Shown here one piece after another: positions 34,541 to 46,669 of a stretch of 64,000 bases of DNA. Within the stretch, counting starts at the first letter, position 1. Each line of letters starts with the position of its first letter. Made by a program: the position numbers and the translations under genes. Source of the DNA: Euglena gracilis (lineage: Eukaryota > Euglenida > Euglenophyceae > Euglenales); the NCBI GenBank assembly GCA_039621445.1, contig CP154954.1, positions 48,649,847-48,713,846 on the forward strand. Reading direction: 5' to 3'. The notes under the pieces are model-generated. The model was not told the origin of the DNA, ran no database searches, and was given only the letters and a program-made list of their open reading frames with translations.

Positions 34541-34900
34541 CCGCACAATATAAAGCCCCCTCCCCAGGGGTTTGGTTTGCAAACCAAAAATAAAGCCCCC
34601 CAATATGTAATGCTCACCAATACATCATTCAGGAAAAAGAAGAAACATTTTGGTGGATTTTACAATTTTCTAGAAGAATTCCGGAATTTTGGACAGAAAT
34701 TTCATATATTTGTGGGGGTGCACAACCAAATTTTGGTATGCAATTGGTATTTGAAGGCTGCCAAAATTTGTATAGGCCGCCCAGAAAAGTTTGAGGCCCC
34801 AAATTGAAAAACCCCCCCAATTATAAAGCCCCCCTGAGGGTATTGAAATCCTGCCCAAATACGAAGCCGGGTGGGCTTTATATTTGGAGGGGGTAAAATT
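34541..34900. mobile_element. TIR element of the CCCCCCAATATAAA family (about 360 bp)
   Basis: The left side has AATATAAAGCCCCCTCCCC and the right side GGGCTTTATATTTGGAGGGG. A second internal AATTATAAAGCCCCCC block matches the layout of 14107-14527. Confidence 0.6.
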
Positions 34901-35699
34901 AGGAGAGGGTTGGTTTTATAAAAGCAATGTCGTGGCATTCTTGAGGCTGAAAGACTGGTCCTGGGATTAATTCACGTGGTGAGAAAAAGAAACCCTGGCC
35001 GTAAATACACCCTGCCCCCCCCCCATCCCTGCGACCGTCCTTGCAAAGAGTCGAAATTCAAAATGTACAATATGGTACAGGAATTGTCTCTGGTCCAGGA
35101 AGGTCCCCGCCCAGGGGGTGTTGACTGAAAACTGAAACCCACCAAACCACATTTGAAACCCCACCCACAACCTCCCAGGCGGTCAATCCCACCCGCCCGA
35201 CCCCCCCCCCAACCCCACAAAAAATGGTTCAAAAATCCCTGAAAAATATCGGGGGGGGGATGTCCAGCTGCCCAAACCCACCAGGATCCCCCAGAAGATC
35301 AGGAGATCATGCCAAGCTTAAAAAAAACGTCTTGTATCACAATTGGTAATATGCCTTGGACGGTGTTGATGGATGAGGCTGGAATGGAGTGCAGAGCAAA
35401 TAAAAAACAACACAGGTCGTTTTTGACATATTATGGAACGCCAGGGCTCCGCAGGCTGGCTTCAAAACTGGTCCCCATTTCTCAATGTATTTGGGTCCTT
35501 TGAAGAAAAATCGATGGCGTAAATGTTGTGTAAAACTCAGGGGAGTTGACTTTCTGGTCGCACCTCAAACCGTATCCATTGTGTGAGAAACAAAAAAAAT
35601 GCTATAAAAAACCCAGGGAATGCATCGAGGGCACATAATTCGACTGAGTCTCAATGGAGGTTCAAACAACACGTATGAGGACAAAGTGCGCATGGTGCA

Positions 35700-35887
35700 T
35701 TGGGGCCTGGCGCCATTCGCCTCTCCTGCAGCCGACCGAAAAATCCTGGTGTCAGATGGACGATGTGCCGTGCCACCAAAGAAGGGAACTGGGCCGTTGG
35801 CAGAGTTTGGCACAAGATAGGCAATGTGCCAATCTCTGGCCTCGGAGCACTCCAGAAATTCTTCCAAAAGCTCATCATAAGATACAC
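35700..35887 (-). CDS. Minus-strand gene, exon 3
   Basis: After a CTCTTTCCAG acceptor the minus strand reads GT + GTA TCT..., giving VSYDELLEEFLECSEARDWH and IAYL. Its two leading bases complete the Gly codon left by exon 2 (phase 1), an exact match across a 4.2-kb intron. The 3' limit is uncertain. The frame stays open to about 35570; after 35810 an alternative frame (SLVARHIVHLTPGFFGRLQ) is also coding-like. A GTGCCA after IAYL could be the donor. Confidence 0.68.
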
Positions 35888-36329
35888 CTGGAAAGAGAGG
35901 AGGGAGTTTGGACAGCAAAAAAAGTTGGTCAGCTGCAGGCCTATTCTGAAAAATTTTCGGTGAGTTTCGGGTTTAAACGTGGAATTTAAAAAACAACTTT
36001 CGGGTGGGGTTGAGGGGTTTGAAAGCATTTGGGGGTGGGGGACATCCGCAAGCAGGGTTTTCTGGGCCTCCTTGTCAGTCAGTCAGAAAAACACTTTACC
36101 AGGTACTCACCGGGGAGGCCAACCCTCCAAAATGATCCAATACTCTTGTTGCACTGTCATTTTGATGTATCAAAGAGATATTTGAATGCCACTCCAGACT
36201 GGAGCTTCTGGGGTGCTTTTGCTGTGTGGAATTAAATATTGTTGCGGTCAGACAAAACTCTGAAAATGGCTGTGTGCGTTGAGCTTCCAAAAAAACAAAA
36301 ATCCTAAGGGGGGGGGTCGCTGAGCTCAT

Positions 36330-37300
36330 ATCTCTTCAGATTTATTCAAAAATATAATATATTTTATAATATGCAAAATATGTATATTAAATACATAAAT
36401 AAATAATATGTAAAATATCTACATTACTTCCGAAAGTGTCTGTCAGACGAAATTGGCCCGTCAGACAAAATGTACCCCTGGAGACCCTCTATTATCCCCC
36501 AGACGCCGTTTTGGCTGCCGACACGCCTGCCAGCATTCCAGCTCGCTTTTATGGCCCAAGACAGCCATTTTGGGGTGTCTTTTTGGCTGATTTTGGTCAA
36601 AAAATCGATTTTAAAAAAATTGCTTGACAATGAAGCAAAACCAAAGGAAATGTCCGGAGACCAAAAATGAAGCCCTTGGAATATCCTAACAACTTTTTTC
36701 CCACTTCATGTGGCCCAACTTACGGCCAGTTTTCGGCCATTTTGGCTCATTTCTGGGACCATTTTGGGCTGTTTTCGAGGTGAAAAAAAAGGGATGTTTC
36801 CAAAAAAAAATGTTTGAAGCAAAATCAAAGGAAATGTCCGCAGACCTAAAATTAAGTCCTTGGAACGCCCCATCCAACGGTATTTTGATTTCTCTATAAC
36901 TCCACAGCTAGCCGGAGTTATGGGTCACTTTAAGGGCGCTTCGCTCCAAATATTGGGCGTTTTGGCTTGTTCTGACATTTTTTTAGCCGTCTTTGGCCAT
37001 TTCGGGGTTAAAAAAAAAACACGAAAATTTCAATATATAGCCAAAATGACGACCAATCAAAAGAAATCAGCAGGGACCTAAAAAAAAATCCCCAGGGGCC
37101 CTCTATTACCGTGACCAGGCCTCCAGGGCTAGTTGCCCTCCTGGCCCCAAATACAGCCCGTTTTGGCCATTTTTGATGGTCAGAAAATTGAAAATTTAAA
37201 AAAAATATTCAAAACGGTGGGTAATGGAAAGGAATTTGCCTGGGACCTTAAAAAAAGCCATGGGACCGTTCACGTGCCGCCGGCCAGACAGGGCCGGCCG
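36330..37300 (-). other. Intron sequence with no element recognised
   Basis: Part of the 4.2-kb intron between exons 2 and 3 of the minus-strand gene. AT-rich, with repeated GGCCATTTTGG-like words. No exon seen. Confidence 0.45.
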
Positions 37301-37789
37301 GGTACCTTGGCAGGTATGGTAGATATTCTCACGTATATGCGGGTGCGTGTTGTATGTGTGATCTATTTATGTGAGTATGTGTGTGTGTGTCTCATTTTAG
37401 GAGCCATTTTGGGGGGGAGGTATGTCATGGGGGGCGACCTCAAGGGGTGGTTTAGGCATTTTTTTGTGAAAAGGTGGTATGCCTTTGGGGCGCTGGTGGC
37501 CAGGTATCTAAAAAAAAATGATTTAAAAAATCTTCTGGTTTTTGCTAAAATTTTTGGGGGTGGGGGCAATTTGGGGGGGCATGAGCACACATATCTATGT
37601 ATGCATACACACGCGCACATATATGACATATAAAATTTTTTACATATGCACACATACATTGTTTCCCAGGGGTTAAACTTGCCATATGTGTCTGTGTGTG
37701 TGTGTTTGTGTGTGTGCAACGTGACACCCCTCTCCATTGTCTACCCTTTGGTCCTACAGAACTCCTTGGTGACGGTAAGAGTGGGTCCT

Positions 37790-37985
37790 CCAAGGGGTCC
37801 AAGATCCTGCCCCATTCCAAAATATTCTTGAAAATAAGGGGGGGCTGCGATATGACTGCACCTTATCCCCAAAACTGGCAAAAAGGGCGTGGGGTTCCAA
37901 ATGAAAAGGGGCCAAAGGAAAAAAAAAGTGACAATAGGAGGGATCGGCACCCACCACTAATTGCCCACCCCCCGAGTCCTGAGGG
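37790..37985 (+). repeat. Left arm of a 200-bp inverted repeat spanning 7 kb
   Basis: Reverse complement of 44548-44743 with only scattered differences. Recognisable blocks: CCAAGATCCTGCCCCATTCC, ATTCTTGAAAATAAGGGGGG, TGACTGCACCTTATC and CACCACTAATTGCC. Confidence 0.85.
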
Positions 37986-38499
37986 GCTCAGGAATCAATT
38001 TTTTTAAATTAGAGGAAAATCACAAATAGAGGGGGGTCGCAATACACAGATTTTTACAGACATGAAGGATGCCCATGTGAAAACACATTAGTAGTTAATC
38101 ACACATGTGTAAATAATTTTCTTCGAGGTATCCCCCTTCTGGCGAGGGGGGGATGCCTTAGTTGGGATGCCTCAGTTGGTCCTTTGCTGAAGACATGGAG
38201 CCACCAAAACCACAGGGCTGGGGTCACTATGTCATGCTGTTGCCGCACTAATCTTATTTGTTTGATTAACCCCAAATATTATGGCCCTGGGCAGGGTTCG
38301 ATGAAAGGCAGGTGGGGGTCGGGGGGGGGTGGAGGACACCCCTTTCCCCGCAGGCCTGGAACACCCAAAAGGTCAACTTTTTTTCTCCACCAAAGCTTTG
38401 GATTTTGACAAAGGTTTTTCCAAAAATTGCCCAAAATGGCATTTTTGGTCGATTTAGGGGGAGCCCCGCCCCTGGGGGGGTTCATCCGGGAGGAGGGGG

Positions 38500-39080
38500 G
38501 TCACTTTCCACTTTCAAAAAACCAGTCAATCACTTGTTGAAACTTCCAACTTCCTACCCCTTGGGGGGGGGGTCACTCTGGCCACTGAGGAAGAATTTTG
38601 GGCAAAAACCAAAAAAATCCGGCATCTTCGGCGATGGGTGGCCACTTTCAGCCATATCTGGCTGACCCCACCCTTGAGGGGTGGGGGGTCTGGAGCCAAA
38701 AAAAAAAAAGAACCAGTCGATCACTCCAAAAAAACCACTCAGTCACCTGGGGGGTTCAGATACACCTTAAACAATGGCATGGTCTGGACCACACAGTTGC
38801 CTACCAAACCCCCGGGGAGGCAGGTTACTTTCAACTTCAAGAAAGCCTAGTCGGTCACTTTCAAAACCTCCCAGTCACCCATTTCCGACTCCCCTGGGGC
38901 CCTTGGGCCAAAATGGCTCAAAATCAATGCATTTTTTTTTGCCAAAAATCCCAAAAAAAATTCCGGCACCTGAGGCACCAGGTGTGGAGCCAAAACCAGT
39001 CAGCCACTCCGAAAAAAACCAGTAAGTCATCCGGGGGGGGTCGGACATGCCTGAAGCAATGTGTGGTCTGCACAATAGAT
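38500..39080. repeat. GACTGACTGG family, two inverted-orientation copies
   Basis: Complement motifs AACCAGTC and CACTCCAAAAAAACCA recur around 38518, 38709, 38990 and 39020 with GGCATCTTCGGCGATG and CACCTGAGGCACCAGG blocks between: two degenerate copies read on the minus strand. Confidence 0.55.
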
Positions 39081-40128
39081 TCACTAAGTGACCCGAGGGG
39101 GGGGGGCACTTTTCCCAAGGCCCAAACCCACCCAACCACTTTTTTTGAAAACCTACCCACCCACAACCCCCCAGGGGGGGCACCCATCCACCCAAAACAT
39201 AACCAAAATCGGCCAAAAAAGCTTAAAAAAGTTCCCGCCCGATCTTTGGCCTGGACAAAATCTGACCACGAGGAGGGGAAATGCACCAGCCTGGCCACCA
39301 AAAAAAAAATGCACAAAAATGTTCAAAATCTTAGAGAAAAGGCACAAAAATCAAGAAAATGCAAAAAAAATGCCCAAAACCCTGAAAAAAAAGCGGCACC
39401 AATTAACAGCAATTATGACAAATTTCAAAAAAAATTGAAATTTTGAAGGAAAAAAAATCCAAAAATTTCAAAAAAAATGGTCAAAAATGCAAAAAATTAG
39501 GGTAACTCATGAAAAAAATGCGAAAAAAAATGTCCTAAAAAGCGGAAAATCGCACAAAAATGCAAGAAACGTATTCCCCCCTTCATCTGACCCATGGCAT
39601 CCCCAGGGGTTTTTTTTTTAGCACCCGGGGGTCCAGACCCACCCACCCACTCACCCCCTGGGGGGGGGCTCCCCAGGGGGGGGGGCCACTTTTGGGGGGG
39701 GCACTTTTGGGGGGTCTATTTTGGGGACAAAAAAACTTTTGTTGCTGTGCACTGAAAATAGAGGGAAACCCCGCCTCGGCGGCCCGCCCCCCCCCCCCGG
39801 GGGGGGGCTTGGCAGGGACCCCCAGGGGTTTACGAAACTGAAAAAAATCTCTGAACCCCCCCCGTTTGGGGGGTCCAGAGCCCCCAACCCACCCACCCGC
39901 TCTCAGCAGGGGGTGTGGGCATACAGGTGTTAAATGACTCTGTGGTTTGTTCCCCCCCTCAGTTTAGGAGGGGGGAACACTCCACCCCGTACACCCTCCT
40001 TGTATCGAACCCTGCCCCTCGGCTGAGAGAACCCAATGGAGGTGACATAAAAAAGTACAAAAGCAGAGAAATGGGCATAGCAATGTAAAAACGCATACTT
40101 TAGACATTCTGCTGAGTCCAAGAGGAAC

Positions 40129-40396
40129 CTCTTTGCAATATTGCCAAAAGCAGCACACCAATTTCCTCTGGTGGATGTTCAACATCAGGCAGCTCGCCCT
40201 CCTCCAGAGCTGCCTCACCAGCCGCCTCACATTTCACCTCATGGCCCTTCGCCACTGCATCCTCGGTCAGGAAATCACTTTCCAGAGCGGCCATCAGATA
40301 GGCTCGGGATGCATTGGGGCGGTTTCTTTGCATCAAAACCCCAAAGAGGGCGATGGCAGCAGCAATCAAGGCGGCTGGCATTGCGAGGGCAGTCAC
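40129..40396 (-). CDS. Minus-strand gene, exon 2
   Basis: Acceptor CCACAG, then 89 codons plus one base to a G|GT donor. It begins VTALAMPAALIAAAIALFGV, a hydrophobic segment of about 18 residues. It continues as a soluble acidic stretch: ASRAYLMAALESDFLTEDAV, AAGEAALEEGELPDVEHPPE, then IGVLLLAILQR. Phase 0 in (from exon 1) and phase 1 out (to exon 3) match exactly. The amino-acid composition and both phase matches make this one of the better-supported exons. Product not recognised. Confidence 0.78.
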
Positions 40397-40473
40397 CTGT
40401 GGCGGAATGAAATCTTTGCCACTGTATTTTCATTTGCATGATGCATTTTACCAACATCTACATCTACATCTGC

Positions 40474-40965
40474 ATAACCCCCCAAAAATAAGACCCCTCT
40501 GGACGTTCCGAGCAAAAATCCATGAAATGGACCCCCATGAATAAGACCCACCCCTGGCCCTTCCGAGAAAGGCCCTAAAGGCCCCGAGAAAGCCCTTCCA
40601 TGAAATGGGCCCCTCCATAAAAGTGGGAAAGGAATGGCCGGAGGCCTGAAGGAAGGCATGACAAGAAGAGGTGAAAGGAAAACATTTTTTAATGATCATG
40701 CATCAGTAGCACAGCTTCATTGCATGCATGGCCCCTGGGGTCAGGGTGTTGGCCTCTTTTTCTTGTGGACAATCTCGGATATATCTTTAAAATGACGTGA
40801 GAATCAGTGCTCAAAAGGGAATCATGCAATAATTTTCAAAAACAAAAAAATTCCTGAAAAAATCCATGCAATGGACCCCCCCCATGAATAAGACCCCCCT
40901 CAGGCTTTCCAGCAACAGACCCATGAAATGGACCCAGGTTATTATTTTTGGGGGGGTTCTCCCTC
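40474..40965. mobile_element. TIR element of the CCCCCCAAAAATAA family (about 490 bp)
   Basis: Left ATAACCCCCCAAAAATAAG, right TTATTATTTTTGGGGGGG. Internal CCATGAAATGGACCC and CATGAATAAGACCC words are repeated near both ends. Confidence 0.65.
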
Positions 40966-43075
40966 AAATGACCTATAAATGCTGGTTAAGGACCACCTGA
41001 AGGTTCATTTTGGGGGTTCATTCGGGGGGGGGGGGGTCGCTGAGCACTTGTCCCTTAATGAACTCAGATACCTTTGTGCTCTTTAGAGCCCTTTCATAAC
41101 CCTTTATGGAGAAGAGAAAATCTCACCACCAGATAAACCCACCTCGTTCCAAAATTATTCAACAGAAGGGGCCCAAACTGGTCAAGATCCCATTTTGATG
41201 ACGAAACCAACCCGACCAAAGTCAGCCCAATACTGACAATATTTGGGACAAGTTTGGCCAATGTTTGGCCATTTTTCGGTTTGTCCAGATGCCAACCACC
41301 CCAAAATATGTCCCCCAAAAAACCTATTTTGGACCCATTTTGGGAACTCCCATTTTGACCCTAGGGACCGATTTTCCTTTGGCGATTGGATATGGGGGGG
41401 GATGGGGAGGGGGCTCGGAACCCCTCCACAAAAATGACATTTTTCAGCTACCAGTGTCACACAGATACCCCTCGAACATGGGTCATGGGTCGGCTTAACA
41501 AAGAAAACTTGAAACCAAGCACCTCCAGAAACTTGGGTATTTTGGTGCTGTTGCCAGGATTTGTTCAGCCAGATCATTTGGGTGATTTGATCCAAAGCAA
41601 ACAACGTGTGGCCCACCTTACAGTTAATTTATGGGATTGGTGTTTGTCTCCGACCAGGGGGGGGGTCACAAAAACAGCCAACGTTTTGTCTCCGACAAGC
41701 AATTTCTACTGTTTGTCGCAACCTGACACAAATTTTCAACACTCTTTGAATGGAAAAGATCGCATCTGACAGGGGGGGTCGTTGGGCCAAGTTGTTGGAC
41801 AAGGGGGGGGGAGGAAAATCATTTCGAAACGATCACAACCAGCTGCTGGGGAATGAGTTGTTGAAAAATCAAAAGAATCCAACCACCCCAAAAAAGCAGG
41901 GAAATTAGCATCTATGGTCAAACATATAACAATAGTTGTTGTTGTGGCAAAAAAAAAAGGTGCACACACTGGAGATAATGCTATCCTGCAACTGACCAGG
42001 ATTACTTCTTTCAATTCCAACAGCAAAGAGCTCTCCTTTTCAAAACAGCCATTCACCAAAAACAAAAGCAAAAAAAAGCTGGAAAGGTGTTTTGCAAACC
42101 ACTGTCCAAATCAAAACATTCCTCTTTGAGGCAACGTCATTTCTCGTTGCAAAAAAACTGGTGTTCTCGGGATTTGTCATTTGTCAGGATTTGTCGGAAT
42201 TTGTCAGAAATCCGTACCCCAGAGGACCCAAAAACTGTTGTCAGGATTTCAATTGAACTGGAAAAACATCCATCAAGAACATGTGTTGGTGATTCCATTG
42301 CTTGCTGACCCCCCCTCAGTTGCACTGAGGCTTCTTGGGGGCGCTAAAGCCCCCCCCGGGGGGTTCCACTTTCAAAAAACCAATCACTCACTTTCAAAAA
42401 CCAGTCACCCACTTTCTAACCCCCTCCAAATCACAATGGAAACTCGTTGGCCAAAACCCCAAAAAACTTCGGCACCAGGTGGGCTACTTTCGGTCGATCC
42501 CCCCCCAACTCTTTGGAAAAAAAAGTCAACACACCGCTTCTTGGTTTCTGGCCTTCGTTCCGTGTGTGGTTGTTGAAGATTGGATTAGCATTGTTTGCTC
42601 ATGAAAATATCGAGATGGGATTGCAACATCGCTTCCAAAAAGGAGTCACACAGAACTGGTAGCATTTGAAAACTTTTATCAAAATGGAATGCAAAAATTG
42701 TGTCACAGCATTTTGGGGCGAGTTGCCTAATTGACGGCAAAGACCAGGTTGCACAATGTCAAAGCCACAAAGAGAGGTAATGGGGTTCTGGGTTGATGCT
42801 GTCAAATTGAATGAAGCGGTGTCCCAAGCAATGCAGGTGCATTGGACAACAGAATAGCACCATCTTGCAAACGTTGAGGAATAGACGTTGGCTTTCCCAG
42901 ATGCAAATTGCTGCTGTTCACAATTTGCTGGGCATTGTGATTGCTAGCAGCCATTGAACCCACTTCAGGATGGGGGTGGGAGGGGATATCCATGTGGAAG
43001 GGGAGTCTTCATCATGGTGCAAAGCATTTCTTGACCTCATCTTAACGTGCGAGGTTGTTTCTTGAAAAATAAACA

Positions 43076-43435
43076 CCCCATAATATCCCCCCGGAACACT
43101 ATTTGGCCAGCCGAAATCACCCTCAGGGGGGAACATGATTTGGGAGGAGCATAATTTGGCACTTTTTTTGTATTTTCAAATGCATTTCATCCATGTTGAG
43201 CACCATCAAAATACATGGGGGGTGGAATTTATATTTCAAAAAAATACAATTTGGTATTTTCCATTCGTTTTCAATCCAAACATGGTAGAATTCATGCAAA
43301 AGTTGCAAAAAAATATAGTTGCAGGAAAACTCAGTTTTTTCTGTGGCGGTCCGTGAAAAATGGGGGAATATTATTTGGGCGGCCGAAGTCAGGTCCCGGG
43401 GGGAACACTATTGGGGGGATATTATTGGGGGGGGG
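43076..43435. mobile_element. TIR element of the CCCCATAATATCCCCCC family (about 360 bp)
   Basis: CCCCATAATATCCCCCCGG with AACACTATTTGGCCAGCCG on the left. The right end has the complement, including GGCGGCCGAAGTCAGG and GGGGGGATATTATTGGGG. The arms are about 55 bp. Confidence 0.72.
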
Positions 43436-43784
43436 GTTGTGTTCTTGCGGAGAACATAGAAACTGGTGTGTGGGGGAATACTTTTTTGTTGTTTTTCTAA
43501 AAACAGGCATGTCATTACTTTTTTCCTTCAAAAATGCGGACTTTTTGGGGGAAAAACCACTCCCCTCTCAAAAGGAACAATAGCCATATGCAGTCTTCAG
43601 AGGCATCTGAGAAATCACCATTTGTATCATTGGGCCACACACTTCGACTGTAAACAGGCACGAAGACATCTCTTCTTCTTATCGCTCATTTTGTAGAATC
43701 CAAGTTTCGGTATCCGACATCAGTAAATTTTCATCAATTCAAAATAAAAATAAAAACAGTCCAAGAGCCCATAAAAAGATTCAC

Positions 43785-43898
43785 TTCCAGCAGGACAACT
43801 GTGCGCAAGACAATGCCCAGGATGGAGTGGCATCTGAAGAAAGTGAAGATGAGGACAATGGCCAAAACCGCAATGGGTGTTGCTCGGTTGCAGCTCAT
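43785..43898 (-). CDS. Minus-strand gene, exon 1 with probable start
   Basis: ATG at 43898-43896 opens 38 codons: MSCNRATPIAVLAIVLIFTF, then RCHSILGIVLRTVVLLE, ending at a GTGAAT donor in phase 0. The next exon starts with Val and another hydrophobic run, so the N-terminus holds two or three probable membrane segments. An AG (CAATCAG) lies 11 bases upstream of the ATG and could be a trans-splice acceptor; the frame is also open further upstream to 43988, so an earlier start is possible. Probably an integral membrane protein, with the acidic middle region on one side of the membrane. Confidence 0.6.
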
Positions 43899-44269
43899 TA
43901 AACTTCCTCCTGATTGCTGACTCCCATCATTGAAAACGCCATGTTGTGGTTGCATACAAAAGCCAAAAAGAGAGAAAAGAAAAACCAATGATCTCCTCGG
44001 TGATGTTCACTTGCCCCCTCCCTCACTCCTCCCGAGCAAAAATCCGCCCCACTCAGGGTGTCGTTGGTGTCTCCTGATATCCTCGTTCTTTCTCTTTTTT
44101 TTTCTCAATGTTTTGACACGGCAGAACGTGGAGGTTCATTGGCACAGTTCGGCATGCCTTTGCAGAGGGGGTCGGCCAAACCGGGAGGGTCCATGGGGGG
44201 GGGTATGCCAAATCTCCTTTGAACAGTAGGGGAACTAAATAGTGGGACAACTGAGAATTTTCTGGGTTC

Positions 44270-44530
44270 ATACCCAACCCCGAGCTCCAAAGCCTCTGCC
44301 AGCCCATGGGATGTGGTGATGGTGTGTGCACATTGGCATGGCCCCTGCCCCACGCAGCAGTGCCCCAGCCAGCTCTGCTGCAGCACGCTGTGCAAAATTC
44401 AGGCCAATCCTATGCGAGCAGGTTTTTTCCATTTTCTGACCCCTTTTGAACTGCGAAGCAAACCCAGCCTCAGGTGAGGGACGAGGCGGCTCAAACTGCA
44501 GTGAGTGGCATTGGACCGCACCTTTGAACA
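44270..44530 (-). CDS. Possible minus-strand exon
   Basis: The minus strand reads FAQRAAAELAGALLRGAGAM, then four consecutive His residues. Two other frames are also open. No splice sites were confirmed. It could be an upstream exon of the minus-strand gene if that gene starts earlier than 43898. Confidence 0.2.
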
Positions 44531-44547
44531 ATGCAAATTAACAACCC

Positions 44548-44743
44548 CTGTCAGGACTCGGGGGGGGGGGGCAATTAGTGGTGGGTGCTGATCCCTCCTA
44601 TTGTCACCTTTTTTCCCCTTGGCCCCTTTTCATTTGGAACCCCACACCCTTTTTGCCAGTTTTGGTGATAAGGTGCAGTCATATCGCAGCCCCCCCTTAT
44701 TTTCAAGAATATTTTGGAATGGGGCAGGATCTAGGACCCCTTG
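44548..44743 (-). repeat. Right arm of the 7-kb-spanning inverted repeat
   Basis: Reverse complement of 37790-37985. The copy stops abruptly where a GA/TAGA microsatellite begins (44745). Confidence 0.85.
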
Positions 44744-44749
44744 GAGGCG

Positions 44750-45312
44750 AGGCCAGGATACAGAGGAGAAGCGCTAGAGCGAGAGATAGAGAGAGATCTA
44801 GAGAGAGAGGAGCGAGAAGAGATAGATATTAGACGATATTAGAGAGAGAGCGAGAGAAGATGAGATAGAGAGAGAGGATAGAGAGCGATAGAGGATAGAT
44901 AGATATATCTATGAGAGCGATAGAGAGATAGCTGAGAGATGATAGATAGTAGAGAGATAGATAGAGATAGGCGATAGAGAGATACTGGGATATAGATATA
45001 TATAGATAGAGATATATATCTAGCTAATCTATCATTATATATATATTATATATATATATATATATATTATTATATGCTCAAACATATCTACATAAATTAC
45101 ATATATATATATATATATACATATATATACACATATACATATATATACATATATATAAATATATATACATACATATATATATATACATATATACATATAC
45201 ATATATACATATATGTGTGTGTGTATTATATACACACACACATATATATACATATATACACATACATATATACGTATATGTGTATATATGTATATAAATT
45301 TGTATATATACG
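44750..45312. repeat. GA, TAGA and TA/CATA simple repeats
   Basis: GAGAGATA-type sequence to about 45005, then alternating AT, CATA and GTGTAT runs. No coding content. Confidence 0.95.
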
Positions 45313-45659
45313 TTGACACGAACAATTTTTGCCGATAAACTGGGTGGTTCTGGACGATTACGAACAATGCATCTTAGGTTTTCCTATCATTATGACATTA
45401 TGATGAGGGGTTGGGACCTACAGCTAACCTTGAAGCTTGGGGTGCAATGGGGTGGGTGGGTAAGCACCTTTAATTCCCGTCATCTGGCAGTGTTCACCTT
45501 TTCCACATTTTTGGGCTTTCCCTCTCTTTTTCAACCAAACTCTGCAGACAGAAAGCCAGGGTCGAAGTTTTTTTCCAACCTATGCACTGCAGGAAAAAGT
45601 GCCAAAAATCACGATGGAAGTCAACATAGCCTGAGTTCCCACCAATATATACACATATA

Positions 45660-45666
<7 letters not shown>

Positions 45667-45695
<29 letters not shown>

Positions 45696-45917
45696 TGTAT
45701 GTATGTATGTATGTATGTATGTATGTATGTATGCATGTATGTATGTATGTATGTATGTATGTATGTATGCATGTATGTATGTATGTATGTATGTATGTAT
45801 GTATGTATGTATGTATGTATGTATGTATGTATGTATGTATGTATGTATGTATGTATGTATGTATGTATGTATGTATGTATGTATGTATGTATGTATGTAT
45901 GTATGTATGTATGTATA
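45667..45917. repeat. (GTAT)n tetranucleotide microsatellite
   Basis: About 62 tetranucleotide units with two or three GCAT variants. Confidence 0.97.
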
Positions 45918-45930
45918 GATATAGATATTA

Positions 45931-45991
45931 CACAAAATCGTCCATGTCACCCGGACACACGGTGTGTCCGGGTTACAATGGACGATTTTTG
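45931..45991. repeat. Hairpin, CCGGACACAC core
   Basis: Arms of about 29 bases: CAAAATCGTCCATG, then CACCCGGACACAC, against GGTGTGTCCGGG, then CAATGGACGATTTTTG. It lies just outside the larger inverted structure that starts at about 45992. Confidence 0.85.
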
Positions 45992-46234
45992 TCTATATCC
46001 GTTGACTAAGAGGCCCAAGACACACACTGTGTCTCGTGGAACTTAGCCACGCAATGTCTACCCCGTATTTTTTTTGCGATTTTTTGTCAAATTTTCAGTT
46101 CACGAGGACACACGCTGTGTCTCGTGGACTGCCAGTCCACGAGACACAGTGTGTGTCCCAGTCCACGGGGACACACACTGTGTCTCGTGGACTGCCAGTC
46201 CACGAGACACAGTGTGTGTCCTCGTGAACTGAAA
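45992..46234. repeat. Left array of GTCCACGAGACACAG hairpins
   Basis: Starts CTATATCCGTTGACT, then GGCCCAAGACACACACTG. After about 60 unique bases come alternating copies of GTCCACGAGACACAGTGTGT and its complement, forming nested hairpins of about 62 bp. The outer end is the complement of the right array's outer end. Confidence 0.9.
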
Positions 46235-46381
46235 AAAATCAAGAATTCCCACTGGTCCGACCAACAAGTGCCCCCCAATAACTTGGCCTTTCGGCAACTT
46301 TTGGCTTAGAGCATAAAGGTTTCTCGTGGACAAGTTTTACCACATTCCACTACCTGTCCTTGCAGTTTTTTCTTTCGGAAA

Positions 46382-46669
46382 ATGAAGAAGACCGCAAACA
46401 GTGTGGACCGCATGCTCCCCCGACCCCCGAAACCAGATGAATTTGTTGCTACACTGGAAAAGTATTTGGTCGATTTGCAGAAGGGCCCTGCTGTTCACCC
46501 AATACACAGTACGTTGTTGACCAACGTGTTGGAAGAGAAGCCAAAAGGGACCGCAAAGGCTGAGCGTGTAGCTGTTACACGCCTGTTGGAGTTCCAGATG
46601 CGTGTGGGCTGTCGTACCACTGGAAGTGTGCTAACCTGGTGCGTCCCCCAAAGCATGGGTCCTGGATTT
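46382..46669 (+). CDS. Unknown protein, first coding exon
   Basis: An AG acceptor (TGTCCTTGCAG, ending 46365) lies 16 bases before an ATG. That spacing suits spliced-leader trans-splicing onto a short 5' UTR. Ninety-six codons follow: MKKTANSVDRMLPRPPKPDE, FVATLEKYLVDLQKGPAVHP, IHSTLLTNVLEEKPKGTAKA and a tail ending SMGPGF, then a perfect GTGAGT donor, phase 0. The exon lies between opposed hairpin arrays. Not recognised; a small basic-helical protein. It could alternatively be an internal exon or an element-borne gene. Confidence 0.62.

Larger units (their letters stand above)
40397..43784 (-). other. GT-AG intron (3.39 kb) of the minus-strand gene
   Basis: Begins GTGAAT after Glu and ends CACAG before Val on the minus strand. 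It hosts at least two TIR elements (40474-40965 and 43076-43435) and a GACTGG-type repeat (about 42350-42480). Confidence 0.7.
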
